Shown here piece after piece: positions 1 through 8,058 of a stretch of DNA of 25,801 nucleotides; position 1 is the first letter of the stretch; each line of letters begins with the position of its first letter. Position numbers and translations under genes: made by a program. The notes under the pieces are model-generated. The model searched no databases and was not told the origin of the DNA. It worked only from the letters and a program-made list of their open reading frames with translations. This DNA is from UBA7446 sp024639165 (GTDB lineage Bacteria; Bacteroidota; Bacteroidia; Flavobacteriales; Flavobacteriaceae), in contig JAHEIX010000007.1 in NCBI GenBank assembly GCA_024639165.1, forward strand, positions 1 through 25,801, written 5' to 3'.

Positions 1-206
1 GCGTGCTTGCGGCCTACCGCGCCGACGCGCTGTCTCTGGATGAGACGGACGGGGTGAGCCTGGCATTTGCGGACTGGCGCTTCAATCTGCGCCGCTCGAA
101 CACGGAGCCGCTGGTGCGGCTGAATGTTGAGGCCCGGGGTGCTGCCGTGGACGTCCACTCACACGTCGAGGCGATTGCGGAAATCCTGGGCGGGGCAAGG
201 GCTTAG
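1..206 (+). CDS. Phosphomannomutase/phosphoglucomutase, C-terminal end (partial at window edge)
   Basis: Only the last ~67 codons are present; the gene continues off the left edge, and the GTG at position 3 is an internal valine, not a start. The fragment carries RRSNTEPLVRLNVEAR, the phosphate-binding loop of domain 4 in the alpha-D-phosphohexomutase family (ManB/AlgC type), which interconverts hexose 6- and 1-phosphates. The product would supply mannose-1-P to the ManC and glucose-1-P to the GalU encoded downstream. Base composition is GC-rich (39 of 60 bases at 121-180 are G or C), unlike the AT-rich genes that follow, so it probably belongs to the host chromosome or an older part of the locus. 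Family assignment is firm; the choice between PMM and PGM is not possible from the fragment. Confidence 0.85.
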   Translation, partial: VLAAYRADALSLDETDGVSLAFADWRFNLRRSNTEPLVRLNVEARGAAVDVHSHVEAIAEILGGARA

Positions 207-215
207 GCGGGCCGG

Positions 216-244
216 TATTTTAAGGTTATGGGTAGGCGTATGAT
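216..244 (+). promoter_or_regulatory. Possible promoter for the polysaccharide operon
   Basis: TATGAT at 239-244 resembles a -10 hexamer, placed about 20 nt before the cysQ start. The matching -35 position (about 216-221, TATTTT) is poor. This is the only non-coding gap before a 20-kb run of same-strand genes, so a promoter is expected here or further upstream. Weak sequence support. Confidence 0.2.
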
Positions 245-265
245 AACCACAGAATGTAATGAAAA

Positions 266-1108
266 ATGCAAACTTTAAACGAAGTGATATCTAAGTATCC
301 TTATATTTTGAAAGTGATGGAAGAGGCTGCAATTGCTGCGGGTAATGACATCATGGATGTTTACGTTAAAGAAGAAATCGAAACTGACTGGAAGGCGGAT
401 GATAGTCCGCTGACACTTGCCGATTTAAGAGCCCACAAATTGATATCAGAAAGGCTCATGCATTCTTTTCCAGATATCCAGTTAATTTCTGAAGAGGACG
501 ATATTGGAGCAGAGATAACAGTTGGCGACGTTTTTTTCTTGTTAGATCCGTTGGACGGGACGAAAGAATTTATAAAACGCACGGGCGAGTTTACTGTAAA
601 CATCGCATTGGTTATACAAGGTGTTTCGAAACATGGAGTTGTTTATTTACCGGCTCAAGATACCCTTTATGCAACAACTCAATATGATGGCGCAGTGCGC
701 ATCCGCTCAGCTAGTAAGCCGAGTGACGAACGTGAACTTACTAAAATATCTGTCAGGTCAATTCCCGAAGCAGGGCCCACCATGGTTATGTCTGCGTCGC
801 ACAGTTCAGATGAGACGCGAGAGTACTGTGCCCTTTATAATCCAGTTGATACGCTCTCGGCAGGCTCTTCTTTGAAGTTTTGTAAGGTCGCAGAGGGTAA
901 AGCTGATTGCTATCCAAGGCTGGGTCGTACAATGGAGTGGGACACAGCTGCAGCACACGCTGTTCTGAAGGCAGCTGGTGGTAATGTGGTGACCCTCAAA
1001 GATGCAAAAGAGCATAAATACGGAAAGCAAAATATGGAAAACAGCTATTTCATGGCTCTTTCAAACGCAGATAATTTCATAAAATCAGACTTAGATTGGC
1101 GTAAATAA
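266..1108 (+). CDS. cysQ: 3'(2'),5'-bisphosphate nucleotidase CysQ (PAP phosphatase)
   Basis: Hydrolyses 3'-phosphoadenosine 5'-phosphate (PAP), the product left after sulfotransferases use PAPS, to AMP and phosphate. The 280-residue length is slightly longer than E. coli CysQ. The lithium-sensitive, Mg-dependent phosphatase signatures are intact: KADDSPLTLAD near 43-53, the EED at 76-78, DPLDGTKEF at 94-102 and GRTMEWDTAAAH with the metal-ligand Asp226. ATG 266 is the first start after an in-frame TGA at 260; no clear Shine-Dalgarno is visible. It opens the operon and abuts ugd directly. In a locus with six open sulfotransferase-like genes, PAP removal has an obvious role, since PAP inhibits sulfotransferases. 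It is markedly more AT-rich than the upstream gene. An inositol monophosphatase is the alternative, but DPLDGTKEF favours CysQ. Confidence 0.93.
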   Translation: MQTLNEVISKYPYILKVMEEAAIAAGNDIMDVYVKEEIETDWKADDSPLTLADLRAHKLISERLMHSFPDIQLISEEDDIGAEITVGDVFFLLDPLDGTKEFIKRTGEFTVNIALVIQGVSKHGVVYLPAQDTLYATTQYDGAVRIRSASKPSDERELTKISVRSIPEAGPTMVMSASHSSDETREYCALYNPVDTLSAGSSLKFCKVAEGKADCYPRLGRTMEWDTAAAHAVLKAAGGNVVTLKDAKEHKYGKQNMENSYFMALSNADNFIKSDLDWRK

Positions 1109-2275
1109 TTGAAGATAGTTGTAGTAGGTCTTGGGTATGTAGGAATTTCTAACGCAGTGCTTTTAGCTCAGCATAATGAAGTGATTGGCGTAGATATTTC
1201 TAGTGAACGTGTTCACACCCTAAATACGGGTAAATCGCCAATAAAAGACTATGAGATATCGCGATTCTTAGCTGAAAAACAATTGAACCTATCGGCCAGT
1301 ACGGACTTACAAAAATCTATAGTTGGTGCTGAGTATATAGTTATTGCTACACCTACTAATTATAACGAAGAAACTAATTATTTTGATACTGGCTCTATAG
1401 AATCAGTCATTTCTGATGTTTTAAATATCCAACCAAACGCCACTATTATAGTTAAATCTACCATACCAGTTGGATTTACAGATGAACTGAGGAAAAACTT
1501 TGGAACGAGTAATATAATCTTCTCCCCAGAATTTTTGCGTGAAGGAAAAGCTTTATACGATAATTTATATCCGAGCCGAATTATTTTGGGCGACAAGTCA
1601 AAATGCGCTGAGGTATTCGCAGATTTATTAGTGCAAGGCGCTTTAAAAGAAAAAATAGATATTTTATATACTGGGGCTCGGGAAGCTGAAGCCATAAAGC
1701 TATTTTCGAATACCTATCTAGCTATGAGGGTTGCATTCTTTAATGAGTTGGATAGCTACGCGTTTGCTAGTGGGATGGATAGTCGCGAAATTATCGATGG
1801 GGTTTGTCTTGATCCTCGCATTGGTAATTACTACAACAACCCCTCTTTTGGTTATGGCGGATACTGTTTGCCCAAAGACACGAAGCAGTTGTTAGCGAAT
1901 TATAAAGATATCCCGCAGGAAATTATTCGTGCAATCGTAGATGCTAATCGTACTCGGGCAGACTTTCTCGCTGAACAAATTATAAAAAATGAACCAAGAA
2001 CAGTTGGGATTTACAGGCTTGTTATGAAAGCTGGTAGCGACAACTTTCGCCAAAGTTCGATCCAGGGTATCATGAATCGCCTCAAAGATGAGAGGATCAA
2101 TATTGTCGTTTACGAACCCGAATTATTCGAAGAAATGTTTTGCGGTTTTCAAGTTATGAAAGATTTGGCTGAATTTATTGGCACAGCAGATCTTATTGTT
2201 GCAAATCGTATTTCTGAAGATCTAAAAAACGTGACAAAAAAAGTTTTCACAAGAGACTTGTATTGTGAAAATTAA
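1109..2275 (+). CDS. ugd: UDP-glucose 6-dehydrogenase
   Basis: Oxidises UDP-glucose to UDP-glucuronate with two NAD+. The 388 residues match the short enterobacterial Ugd/HasB type in length. Visible features are the Rossmann loop GLGYVG (7-12), SPEFLREGKALYDNL around 144-158, the central helix EAEAIKLFSNTYLAMRVAFF, and GYGGYCLPKDTKQL with catalytic Cys253. The start is a TTG placed immediately after the cysQ TAA, with no spacer; MKIVVVGLGYVG is the normal N-terminus of the family, which supports it. The 3' end overlaps galU by 11 nt. The substrate comes from GalU next door. The presence of this gene predicts glucuronic acid, or a sugar derived from it, in the polymer. Confidence 0.95.
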   Translation: MKIVVVGLGYVGISNAVLLAQHNEVIGVDISSERVHTLNTGKSPIKDYEISRFLAEKQLNLSASTDLQKSIVGAEYIVIATPTNYNEETNYFDTGSIESVISDVLNIQPNATIIVKSTIPVGFTDELRKNFGTSNIIFSPEFLREGKALYDNLYPSRIILGDKSKCAEVFADLLVQGALKEKIDILYTGAREAEAIKLFSNTYLAMRVAFFNELDSYAFASGMDSREIIDGVCLDPRIGNYYNNPSFGYGGYCLPKDTKQLLANYKDIPQEIIRAIVDANRTRADFLAEQIIKNEPRTVGIYRLVMKAGSDNFRQSSIQGIMNRLKDERINIVVYEPELFEEMFCGFQVMKDLAEFIGTADLIVANRISEDLKNVTKKVFTRDLYCEN

Positions 2276-3086
2276 AAAAGCTGTATTTCCTGTTGCTGGC
2301 TTTGGCACTCGTTTTCTACCTGCGACCAAGGCGATGCCAAAAGAGTTATTGCCGATTGTTGATAAACCATTGATCCAATACGCCGTGGAAGAGGTGATTG
2401 CCGCGGGCATCGACACTTTGATTTTTGTGACGGGTCGAAATAAGCGCGCGATTGAAGATCACTTTGATGCGAATAGTGAATTGGAAACCATTCTGCGTGC
2501 CAAGGGTAAAGACGCGCAGGCCGACATGGTTCGCAATATTATTCCCCCGGGTGTTGAATGCATATTTGTGCGCCAGGCTGAACAACTTGGTCTGGGTCAC
2601 GCAGTGTTATGTGCGGAACGTGCTGTTGGCGGTGATCCATTTGCAGTTTTGCTGGCGGACGACTTTCTGACGGATTACGATCCTGGTGTGACAGCAGATC
2701 TGGCGCAAGCATTTGCTAGCAGTGGAAAATCTCAACTTTCGGTGATGAAGGTTGATGGACCTGATATTTCAAAATACGGGGTAGTTGTGCCAAATGAGGC
2801 CGCTGCGGGTATTGTGGGTTTGGTTGAAAAACCTGATGCGCATAATGCACCCTCAGACCAGGCCTCTATCGGACGATATGTCCTGACGCCTGATATCTTT
2901 GACATTTTGCGGGGACTTAAGGCGGGATCAGGCGGGGAAATTCAATTGGCAGATGCAATTAATATTCATGCGCAGCAGGGCTCGGTTGAAACTGTGCGCC
3001 TGAATGGTCGGCGGTTCGATTGTGGATCGGTGGATGGCTATATTCAGGCATCTTATTATGAATACAATAAGAGGTTAAGAGACTAA
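2265..3086 (+). CDS. galU: UTP-glucose-1-phosphate uridylyltransferase
   Basis: Makes UDP-glucose from glucose-1-P and UTP, feeding Ugd. The nucleotide-binding signature AGFGTRFLPATKAMPKELLP lies at residues 11-30, followed by DKPLIQYAVEE. RFDCGSVDGY stands near the C-terminus. The start is GTG inside the end of ugd (11-nt overlap). At 273 residues it is shorter than most GalU proteins (about 290-300); it stops soon after DCGSVDGY, so the usual C-terminal helix is short. A second, more GC-rich galU remnant lies at 21834-22042 on the other side of the locus: 42 of 53 residues from LTPDIF to DCGSVDGY are identical. Activity is likely, because the catalytic core is complete. Confidence 0.93.
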   Translation: MKIKKAVFPVAGFGTRFLPATKAMPKELLPIVDKPLIQYAVEEVIAAGIDTLIFVTGRNKRAIEDHFDANSELETILRAKGKDAQADMVRNIIPPGVECIFVRQAEQLGLGHAVLCAERAVGGDPFAVLLADDFLTDYDPGVTADLAQAFASSGKSQLSVMKVDGPDISKYGVVVPNEAAAGIVGLVEKPDAHNAPSDQASIGRYVLTPDIFDILRGLKAGSGGEIQLADAINIHAQQGSVETVRLNGRRFDCGSVDGYIQASYYEYNKRLRD

Positions 3087-3087
3087 C

Positions 3088-4524
3088 ATGTCAAAATTGT
3101 ACCCTGTGCTTCTTGCTGGTGGGTCTGGAACACGCCTTTGGCCTCTATCCCGCAAGTCTTACCCCAAACAGTTCTCTAAACTTATTGGCGAGCAAACTTT
3201 GTTTCAAGCTAGCGCCTTGCGTCTGATTTCGTCTGATAATGTGAAATTCGCTGAACACATCACCCTCACCAATTCAGATTTTCGGTTCATTATTGGAGAG
3301 CAATTGCAAGAAGTGGGCATAGATCCAGGCCCAGTTTTAATTGAACCTGAGCCTAAAAATACAGCAGCAGCTATTTTGGCGGCTAGTCTATTTGCGTTTG
3401 CGAAAGACCGAAATGCGATTATGTTGGTTGCGCCTTCTGATCACATCATACCTGACACAAGTAACTTCCACAAAGCGGTTAAGTTGGGATTATCACATGT
3501 CCAGCGAGAAAAAATAGTTACATTTGGAATCAAGCCAACGCACCCAGAAACAGGATATGGATATTTAGAACTATCAAAGGATCCTCTTGATAATGTTGGT
3601 TCATCCAATGTAACCAAGTTTGTTGAAAAACCCAATTTGCAAGATGCGAAGCAGATGTTGGAAGCGGGCCGTTATCTTTGGAACGCTGGAATATTCCTAT
3701 TCCGGGCGCAGGAGATGGTTGATGCATTTAGTGCCTACTCGCCATCAACATTAGATCTAGTCTCTCAGGCCGTCACTAACGCCTCTTCGGACTTAGGTTT
3801 TTTACGCCTGGCCAAAGAGCCTTGGTCAGAATTGCAGGATATCAGTATTGATTACGCCATCATGGAGAAAGCGAAGAACCTAGTTGCAGTACCTTACGCA
3901 TCAAAATGGTCTGACCTAGGTGGATGGGATGCGGTATGGTCAGAAGGTAATCCTGATGAATCGGGAAATGTCACTACTGAAACTGCACATGCAATTGAAT
4001 GTGAAAATAGTTTGCTGCGATCTGAAAGTAGTAACCAGCAAATCGTAGGTATTGGTTTGGAAAACATCATAGCGATAGCCATGCCCGACGCAGTCCTTGT
4101 TGCGTCTAAAGATCGTTCGCAAGATGTTAAAGTAGCTGTAGATGTTCTTAGAAAACAGAATATTGCCCAAGCAGAATTACATCCCAAGGATCATCGCCCT
4201 TGGGGTTGGTTCGAAAGTTTAGCGTTTGGAAGTGGATTTCAGGTCAAACGTATACAGGTAAAACCAGGGGCTGCATTGAGCCTGCAAAGTCATCGACATC
4301 GATCTGAACACTGGGTCGTTGTGCAAGGTATAGCTAAAGTTACGATTGATGATGAAGTGAAGTTATTAAGCGAAGGGCAGTCGGTATATATCCCGTTAGG
4401 TGCAATTCATAGAATGGAAAACCCGGGTGTGCAACCAATGTTACTCATTGAAGTTCAGATAGGAACCTATCTAGGTGAAGACGATATAATAAGATATGAA
4501 GATTTATATAAGAGAGAACAGTAA
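3088..4524 (+). CDS. manC: Mannose-1-phosphate guanylyltransferase / mannose-6-phosphate isomerase
   Basis: Bifunctional type II PMI/GMP enzyme (ManC/AlgA/CpsB type) of 478 residues. The N-terminal guanylyltransferase has the signature GGSGTRLWPLSRKSYPKQF at 11-29 and the FVEKPN loop. The C-terminal cupin isomerase has HRHRSEHWVVVQG near residue 402, with metal-binding His and Glu. It produces GDP-mannose from mannose-1-P (from a phosphomannomutase such as the one at 1-206) and GTP, and supplies the GDP-mannose 3,5-epimerase at 17521. The ATG follows the galU stop after a single base, in a purine-rich context (AAGAGG about 15 nt upstream). The cysD start lies 4 nt beyond its stop. Confidence 0.95.
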   Translation: MSKLYPVLLAGGSGTRLWPLSRKSYPKQFSKLIGEQTLFQASALRLISSDNVKFAEHITLTNSDFRFIIGEQLQEVGIDPGPVLIEPEPKNTAAAILAASLFAFAKDRNAIMLVAPSDHIIPDTSNFHKAVKLGLSHVQREKIVTFGIKPTHPETGYGYLELSKDPLDNVGSSNVTKFVEKPNLQDAKQMLEAGRYLWNAGIFLFRAQEMVDAFSAYSPSTLDLVSQAVTNASSDLGFLRLAKEPWSELQDISIDYAIMEKAKNLVAVPYASKWSDLGGWDAVWSEGNPDESGNVTTETAHAIECENSLLRSESSNQQIVGIGLENIIAIAMPDAVLVASKDRSQDVKVAVDVLRKQNIAQAELHPKDHRPWGWFESLAFGSGFQVKRIQVKPGAALSLQSHRHRSEHWVVVQGIAKVTIDDEVKLLSEGQSVYIPLGAIHRMENPGVQPMLLIEVQIGTYLGEDDIIRYEDLYKREQ

Positions 4525-4528
4525 GTTA

Positions 4529-5431
4529 ATGCTGAGAACTATAACCCACCTCTCCCGGCTTGAGGCTGAGGCGATTGAGATTTTGCGCGAGGTTGTGTCA
4601 GAGGCCGAGAACCCAGTTATGCTCTATTCGGTTGGCAAGGACAGCGCGGTGATGCTGCATCTTGCGAAGAAGGCGTTTTATCCCTCTCCCCCTCCATTTC
4701 CACTGATGCATGTGGATACGACTTGGAAATTCCAAGAGATGTATAAGTTGCGCGATAAGGCTGCGAAAGGCGCGGGGATGGAGTTGATCGTGCACCAAAA
4801 CCCCGAGGCTAAGGAAAAGGGGATCAATCCCTTTGATCACGGCGCATTGCATACGGATATGTGGAAGACCGAAGGGCTGAAACAGGCGCTTGATAAACAT
4901 GGGTTTGATGCGGCCTTCGGGGGTGCGCGCCGGGATGAAGAAAAATCGCGCGCCAAGGAACGTGTGTTTTCCTTCCGTACCGCCCAACACAGATGGGAAC
5001 CCAAGGCACAGCGCCCAGAGCTTTGGTCGCTCTATAATGCGCGCAAAGCCAAGGGCGAAAGCATGCGTGTCTTTCCACTGTCCAACTGGACGGAATTGGA
5101 CATCTGGCAGTATATCCATTTAGAAGGAATTGAAATTGTACCGCTTTATTTTGCGGCGCCGCGTCCGACTGTGGAACGGGATGGTTTGATCCTGATGGTG
5201 GATGATGATCGCTTTCCATTGGAACCTGGAGAAGAGCTTGTGATGCGCTCAATCCGATTTAGGACACTTGGCTGTTACCCCCTAACGGGCGCTGTGCAAT
5301 CCGAGGCGGCGACCCTCACTGACGTCATCCAAGAAATGCTTTTGACAACGACATCCGAACGACAAGGCCGCGCGATCGACAAGGATCAAGGGGCCTCAAT
5401 GGAAGTCAAGAAACAGCAAGGGTATTTTTAA
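4529..5431 (+). CDS. cysD: Sulfate adenylyltransferase subunit 2 (small, PP-loop)
   Basis: ATP-sulfurylase catalytic subunit, which with CysN converts sulfate and ATP to APS at the cost of GTP. The PP-loop YSVGKDSAVMLHL begins near residue 33. GGARRDEEKSRAKERVFSFR and the C-terminal GCYPLTGAVQS are typical of CysD. I chose ATG 4529 (300 residues) over ATG 4496, because CysD proteins start with M-x-TLTHL-like sequence and here MLRTITHLSRLEAEAI matches; the longer form would also run back into manC. Base composition rises to about 50% GC from here to the end of cysNC, unlike the AT-rich genes on either side, so the cysDNC pair may have a separate origin. The arrangement recalls rhizobial nodP-nodQ next to the sulfotransferase gene nodH. 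Confidence 0.95.
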   Translation: MLRTITHLSRLEAEAIEILREVVSEAENPVMLYSVGKDSAVMLHLAKKAFYPSPPPFPLMHVDTTWKFQEMYKLRDKAAKGAGMELIVHQNPEAKEKGINPFDHGALHTDMWKTEGLKQALDKHGFDAAFGGARRDEEKSRAKERVFSFRTAQHRWEPKAQRPELWSLYNARKAKGESMRVFPLSNWTELDIWQYIHLEGIEIVPLYFAAPRPTVERDGLILMVDDDRFPLEPGEELVMRSIRFRTLGCYPLTGAVQSEAATLTDVIQEMLLTTTSERQGRAIDKDQGASMEVKKQQGYF

Positions 5432-5443
5432 GGGGTGTGCGAT

Positions 5444-7357
5444 ATGACAGATCAAGTTTATAAAACTGACGCGCTGATTGCGCAGGATATTGATGCCTAC
5501 CTAGAAAGCCATCAAAACAAATCGCTGTTGCGCTTTATCACCTGTGGATCCGTGGATGACGGAAAATCTACGCTGATTGGTCGTCTGCTTTATGACAGCA
5601 AAATGATTTTTGAAGACCAACTTGCCCAGCTTGAAGCGGATAGCAAAAAGGTCGGCACACAGGGCCAAGAGATTGATTTTGCGCTGCTGGTCGATGGATT
5701 GGCCGCGGAACGGGAGCAGGGCATCACAATTGATGTGGCCTACCGTTTCTTTGCCACCGAAAAGCGAAAGTTCATCGTGGCGGACACACCGGGGCATGAA
5801 CAATACACGCGCAACATGGTCACGGGTGCCTCCACGGCGGAGTTGGCCGTGATCCTGATTGATGCGCGCAAGGGTGTTTTAACGCAAACGCGTCGCCACA
5901 GTTATTTGTGTCACCTGCTTGGCATTAAAAACATCGTTCTGTCGGTTAATAAAATGGACTTGGTCGATTATGATCAGGCCACGTTTGATGCGATTGTTGC
6001 GGATTATACTGAATTTGCAAACAGCATCGGTATTACGGAATTTACTGCCATCCCAATCTCTGGGTTCAAAGGGGATAATATCGCGGCCCATTCTGATGCC
6101 ACCAGTTGGTACAGCGGTCCAACACTGATGGCGCATTTGGAAGGCGTCGATCTGGATCAAAACTCAGGTGCGGCCCAAGAGTTCCGCATGCCTGTTCAGT
6201 GGGTGAACCGACCCAATTTGGACTTCCGCGGGTTTAGCGGCAAAATCGCCGCAGGCACCATCAAACCGGGGGATGAGGTGCGCATCCTCCCCTCTGGTAA
6301 AACCAGCCATGTGGATCGCATCGTGACATATGATGGTGATTTGGACAGTGCGACAGCAGGTCAATCAATTACACTGACGCTTAAGGATGAGGTGGATTGT
6401 TCCCGCGGTCAGGTGATCACAGCCGGGTCTGCCCCGCTGGAAGTAGCAGATCAATTTGAAACCACCCTGATTTGGATGGATGAAGAGGCGCTGATCTCAG
6501 GCCGTTCCTATTACCTGAAAATCGGTGCGCAAACTGTCTCTGCAACTGTTACGGAACCCAAGTATCAGATTAACGTCAATACGATGGAACACGCGGCGGC
6601 CAAAACGCTTGAGCTGAATGCAATTGGTGTGGCCAACGTCACAACAGACCGCGACATCCCATTTACGCCCTATGCTGAAAACCGTACGTTGGGTGGCATT
6701 ATCCTGATTGATAAAATGACGAATGCCACTGTGGGTGCTGGACTGATCAATTTTGCTCTGCGCCGCGCACAAAACATCCACTGGCAGGCAACGGATATCA
6801 CGCGCGATCACCACGCGAACCTGAAAAACCAGAAACCTGCAGTGCTGTGGATGACGGGTCTATCGGGATCAGGAAAATCCACAATTGCGAACGCGGTTGA
6901 AAAAAAGCTTGCGCGCATGAACCGACACACCTTCCTATTGGATGGGGACAATGTGCGCCATGGCTTGAACAAGGATCTAGGCTTTACCGATGCGGATCGG
7001 ATTGAAAATATCCGCCGTGTGGGTGAGGTTGCAAAACTGATGACGGACGCAGGTTTGATCGTGATCGCGGCGTTTATCTCGCCCTTCCGATCCGAACGGC
7101 AAATGGTGCGTGATATGATGGCACCCAGTGAATTTTTTGAGGTGTTCGTGGACACGCCCCTGTCCGTTGCAGAGGAACGGGACGTCAAAGGCCTTTATGC
7201 CAAGGCGCGCTCTGGTCAGCTTAAGAACTTCACAGGGATCGACAGCCCATATGAGGCCGCAGAGAACCCAGAAATCTACATTGACACAACCGCAATGTCA
7301 ATCGACGATGCCGCAGAGCAAATCGTCAAGCAGTTACTTAAAGATAGCGATCAGTAA
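5444..7357 (+). CDS. cysNC: Bifunctional sulfate adenylyltransferase subunit 1 / adenylylsulfate kinase
   Basis: Fusion of the CysN GTPase with CysC APS kinase (NodQ type), 637 residues; the two activities give PAPS, the sulfate donor. CysN part: P-loop GSVDDGKST at 35-43, DTPGHEQYTRNM (G3) and NKMDL (G4), then the beta-barrel domains. CysC part: second P-loop GLSGSGKST at 472-480, LDGDNVRHGLN, then FISPFRSER. ATG 5444 is preferred to GTG 5435, because AAGGGG at 5430-5435 gives a good ribosome site 8 nt away. The last base of its TAA is shared with the ATG of the first sulfotransferase (TAATG), so PAPS synthesis and its use are translationally adjacent. Confidence 0.95.
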   Translation: MTDQVYKTDALIAQDIDAYLESHQNKSLLRFITCGSVDDGKSTLIGRLLYDSKMIFEDQLAQLEADSKKVGTQGQEIDFALLVDGLAAEREQGITIDVAYRFFATEKRKFIVADTPGHEQYTRNMVTGASTAELAVILIDARKGVLTQTRRHSYLCHLLGIKNIVLSVNKMDLVDYDQATFDAIVADYTEFANSIGITEFTAIPISGFKGDNIAAHSDATSWYSGPTLMAHLEGVDLDQNSGAAQEFRMPVQWVNRPNLDFRGFSGKIAAGTIKPGDEVRILPSGKTSHVDRIVTYDGDLDSATAGQSITLTLKDEVDCSRGQVITAGSAPLEVADQFETTLIWMDEEALISGRSYYLKIGAQTVSATVTEPKYQINVNTMEHAAAKTLELNAIGVANVTTDRDIPFTPYAENRTLGGIILIDKMTNATVGAGLINFALRRAQNIHWQATDITRDHHANLKNQKPAVLWMTGLSGSGKSTIANAVEKKLARMNRHTFLLDGDNVRHGLNKDLGFTDADRIENIRRVGEVAKLMTDAGLIVIAAFISPFRSERQMVRDMMAPSEFFEVFVDTPLSVAEERDVKGLYAKARSGQLKNFTGIDSPYEAAENPEIYIDTTAMSIDDAAEQIVKQLLKDSDQ

Positions 7358-8058
7358 TGACTATCATAAGCCATGATCACAAATTTATCTTTATCAAAAC
7401 TAAAAAAACTGCCGGCACAAGTATCGAGGTTACCCTCTCCAAATTAATAGAGAAGTCTGCTACAGTCACGCCTATTTCAGAGAAAGCAGAAAATTTACAA
7501 AATAGCCGTAATTACAAAGGTTTCTGGAACATAATTCCAGAATTATTGGATCCAAGCATCCCCTTACGCCTAACTTTGTCACACTTTATTAGAAGGCGAA
7601 AATTTTATGCACACATGCCTGCAAAGATTATAAGGCATCGAGTATCAAAAAAGATTTGGAACGAATATACAAAATTCTGCGTAGAACGAGAGCCTGTCGA
7701 TAAAACAGTATCGCATATTAATATGCATATCCACAGAGGAATTTGCGTATCAAAGGATGAATATTTCGCCAATAAAAATTTCAGCACGAATAATCACTTC
7801 TATGCTCTCGATGGCACGATACTAGTAGACTATATTGTAGATTATAAAAGCTTAGATTTAGGTCTCAGTATACTTTTTACAAAATTTGGACTTGCGAAGT
7901 ATAATGGGTTAATTTCTAATGAAAAAACAGGCATACGCAAACTAGAATATAATTTTACAAAAGATGAATTAAAAGTGATTGAATCAGCTTTTTCTATGGA
8001 ATATCAAGTGCTTCAAGTTGCTAGAAAAGAAAAAATATTATTATCAAATGATTATTAA
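7357..8058 (+). CDS. Sulfotransferase family 2-like protein (ST1)
   Basis: A 233-residue putative PAPS-dependent sulfotransferase. The 5'-phosphosulfate loop is FIFIKTKKTAGTSIE (10-24), matching the PKTAGTS form of the Sulfotransfer_2 (heparan 2-O/chondroitin 4-O) type. The 3'-phosphate site is FCVEREPVDKTVSH with Arg111 and Ser119, the usual R-x7-S spacing. HMPA at 86-89 and the 'W-x-E/D-Y-x-KF-x-V-E-R' run before the Arg are also typical. The ATG overlaps the cysNC stop by one base. No signal peptide or membrane segment, so it is probably cytosolic and acts on lipid-linked or nucleotide-linked sugar. The acceptor sugar cannot be read from sequence. AT-rich: only 18 of 60 bases are G or C at 7861-7920. 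Confidence 0.75.
   Translation: MTIISHDHKFIFIKTKKTAGTSIEVTLSKLIEKSATVTPISEKAENLQNSRNYKGFWNIIPELLDPSIPLRLTLSHFIRRRKFYAHMPAKIIRHRVSKKIWNEYTKFCVEREPVDKTVSHINMHIHRGICVSKDEYFANKNFSTNNHFYALDGTILVDYIVDYKSLDLGLSILFTKFGLAKYNGLISNEKTGIRKLEYNFTKDELKVIESAFSMEYQVLQVARKEKILLSNDY

Noticed and set aside
228..242. GGGTAGGCGTATG before cysQ looks a little like the ops/JUMPstart element (GGCGGTAGCGT) of polysaccharide operons.
   Set aside because: It needs a base insertion to align, lacks the leading GGC, and the element is typical of gammaproteobacteria with RfaH; chance similarity is more likely.
4598..5252. Long minus-strand open frames (142 and 173 codons) opposite cysD.
   Set aside because: They lie wholly inside a clear gene in the other direction, have no family motif, and come from codon bias of the plus-strand gene.
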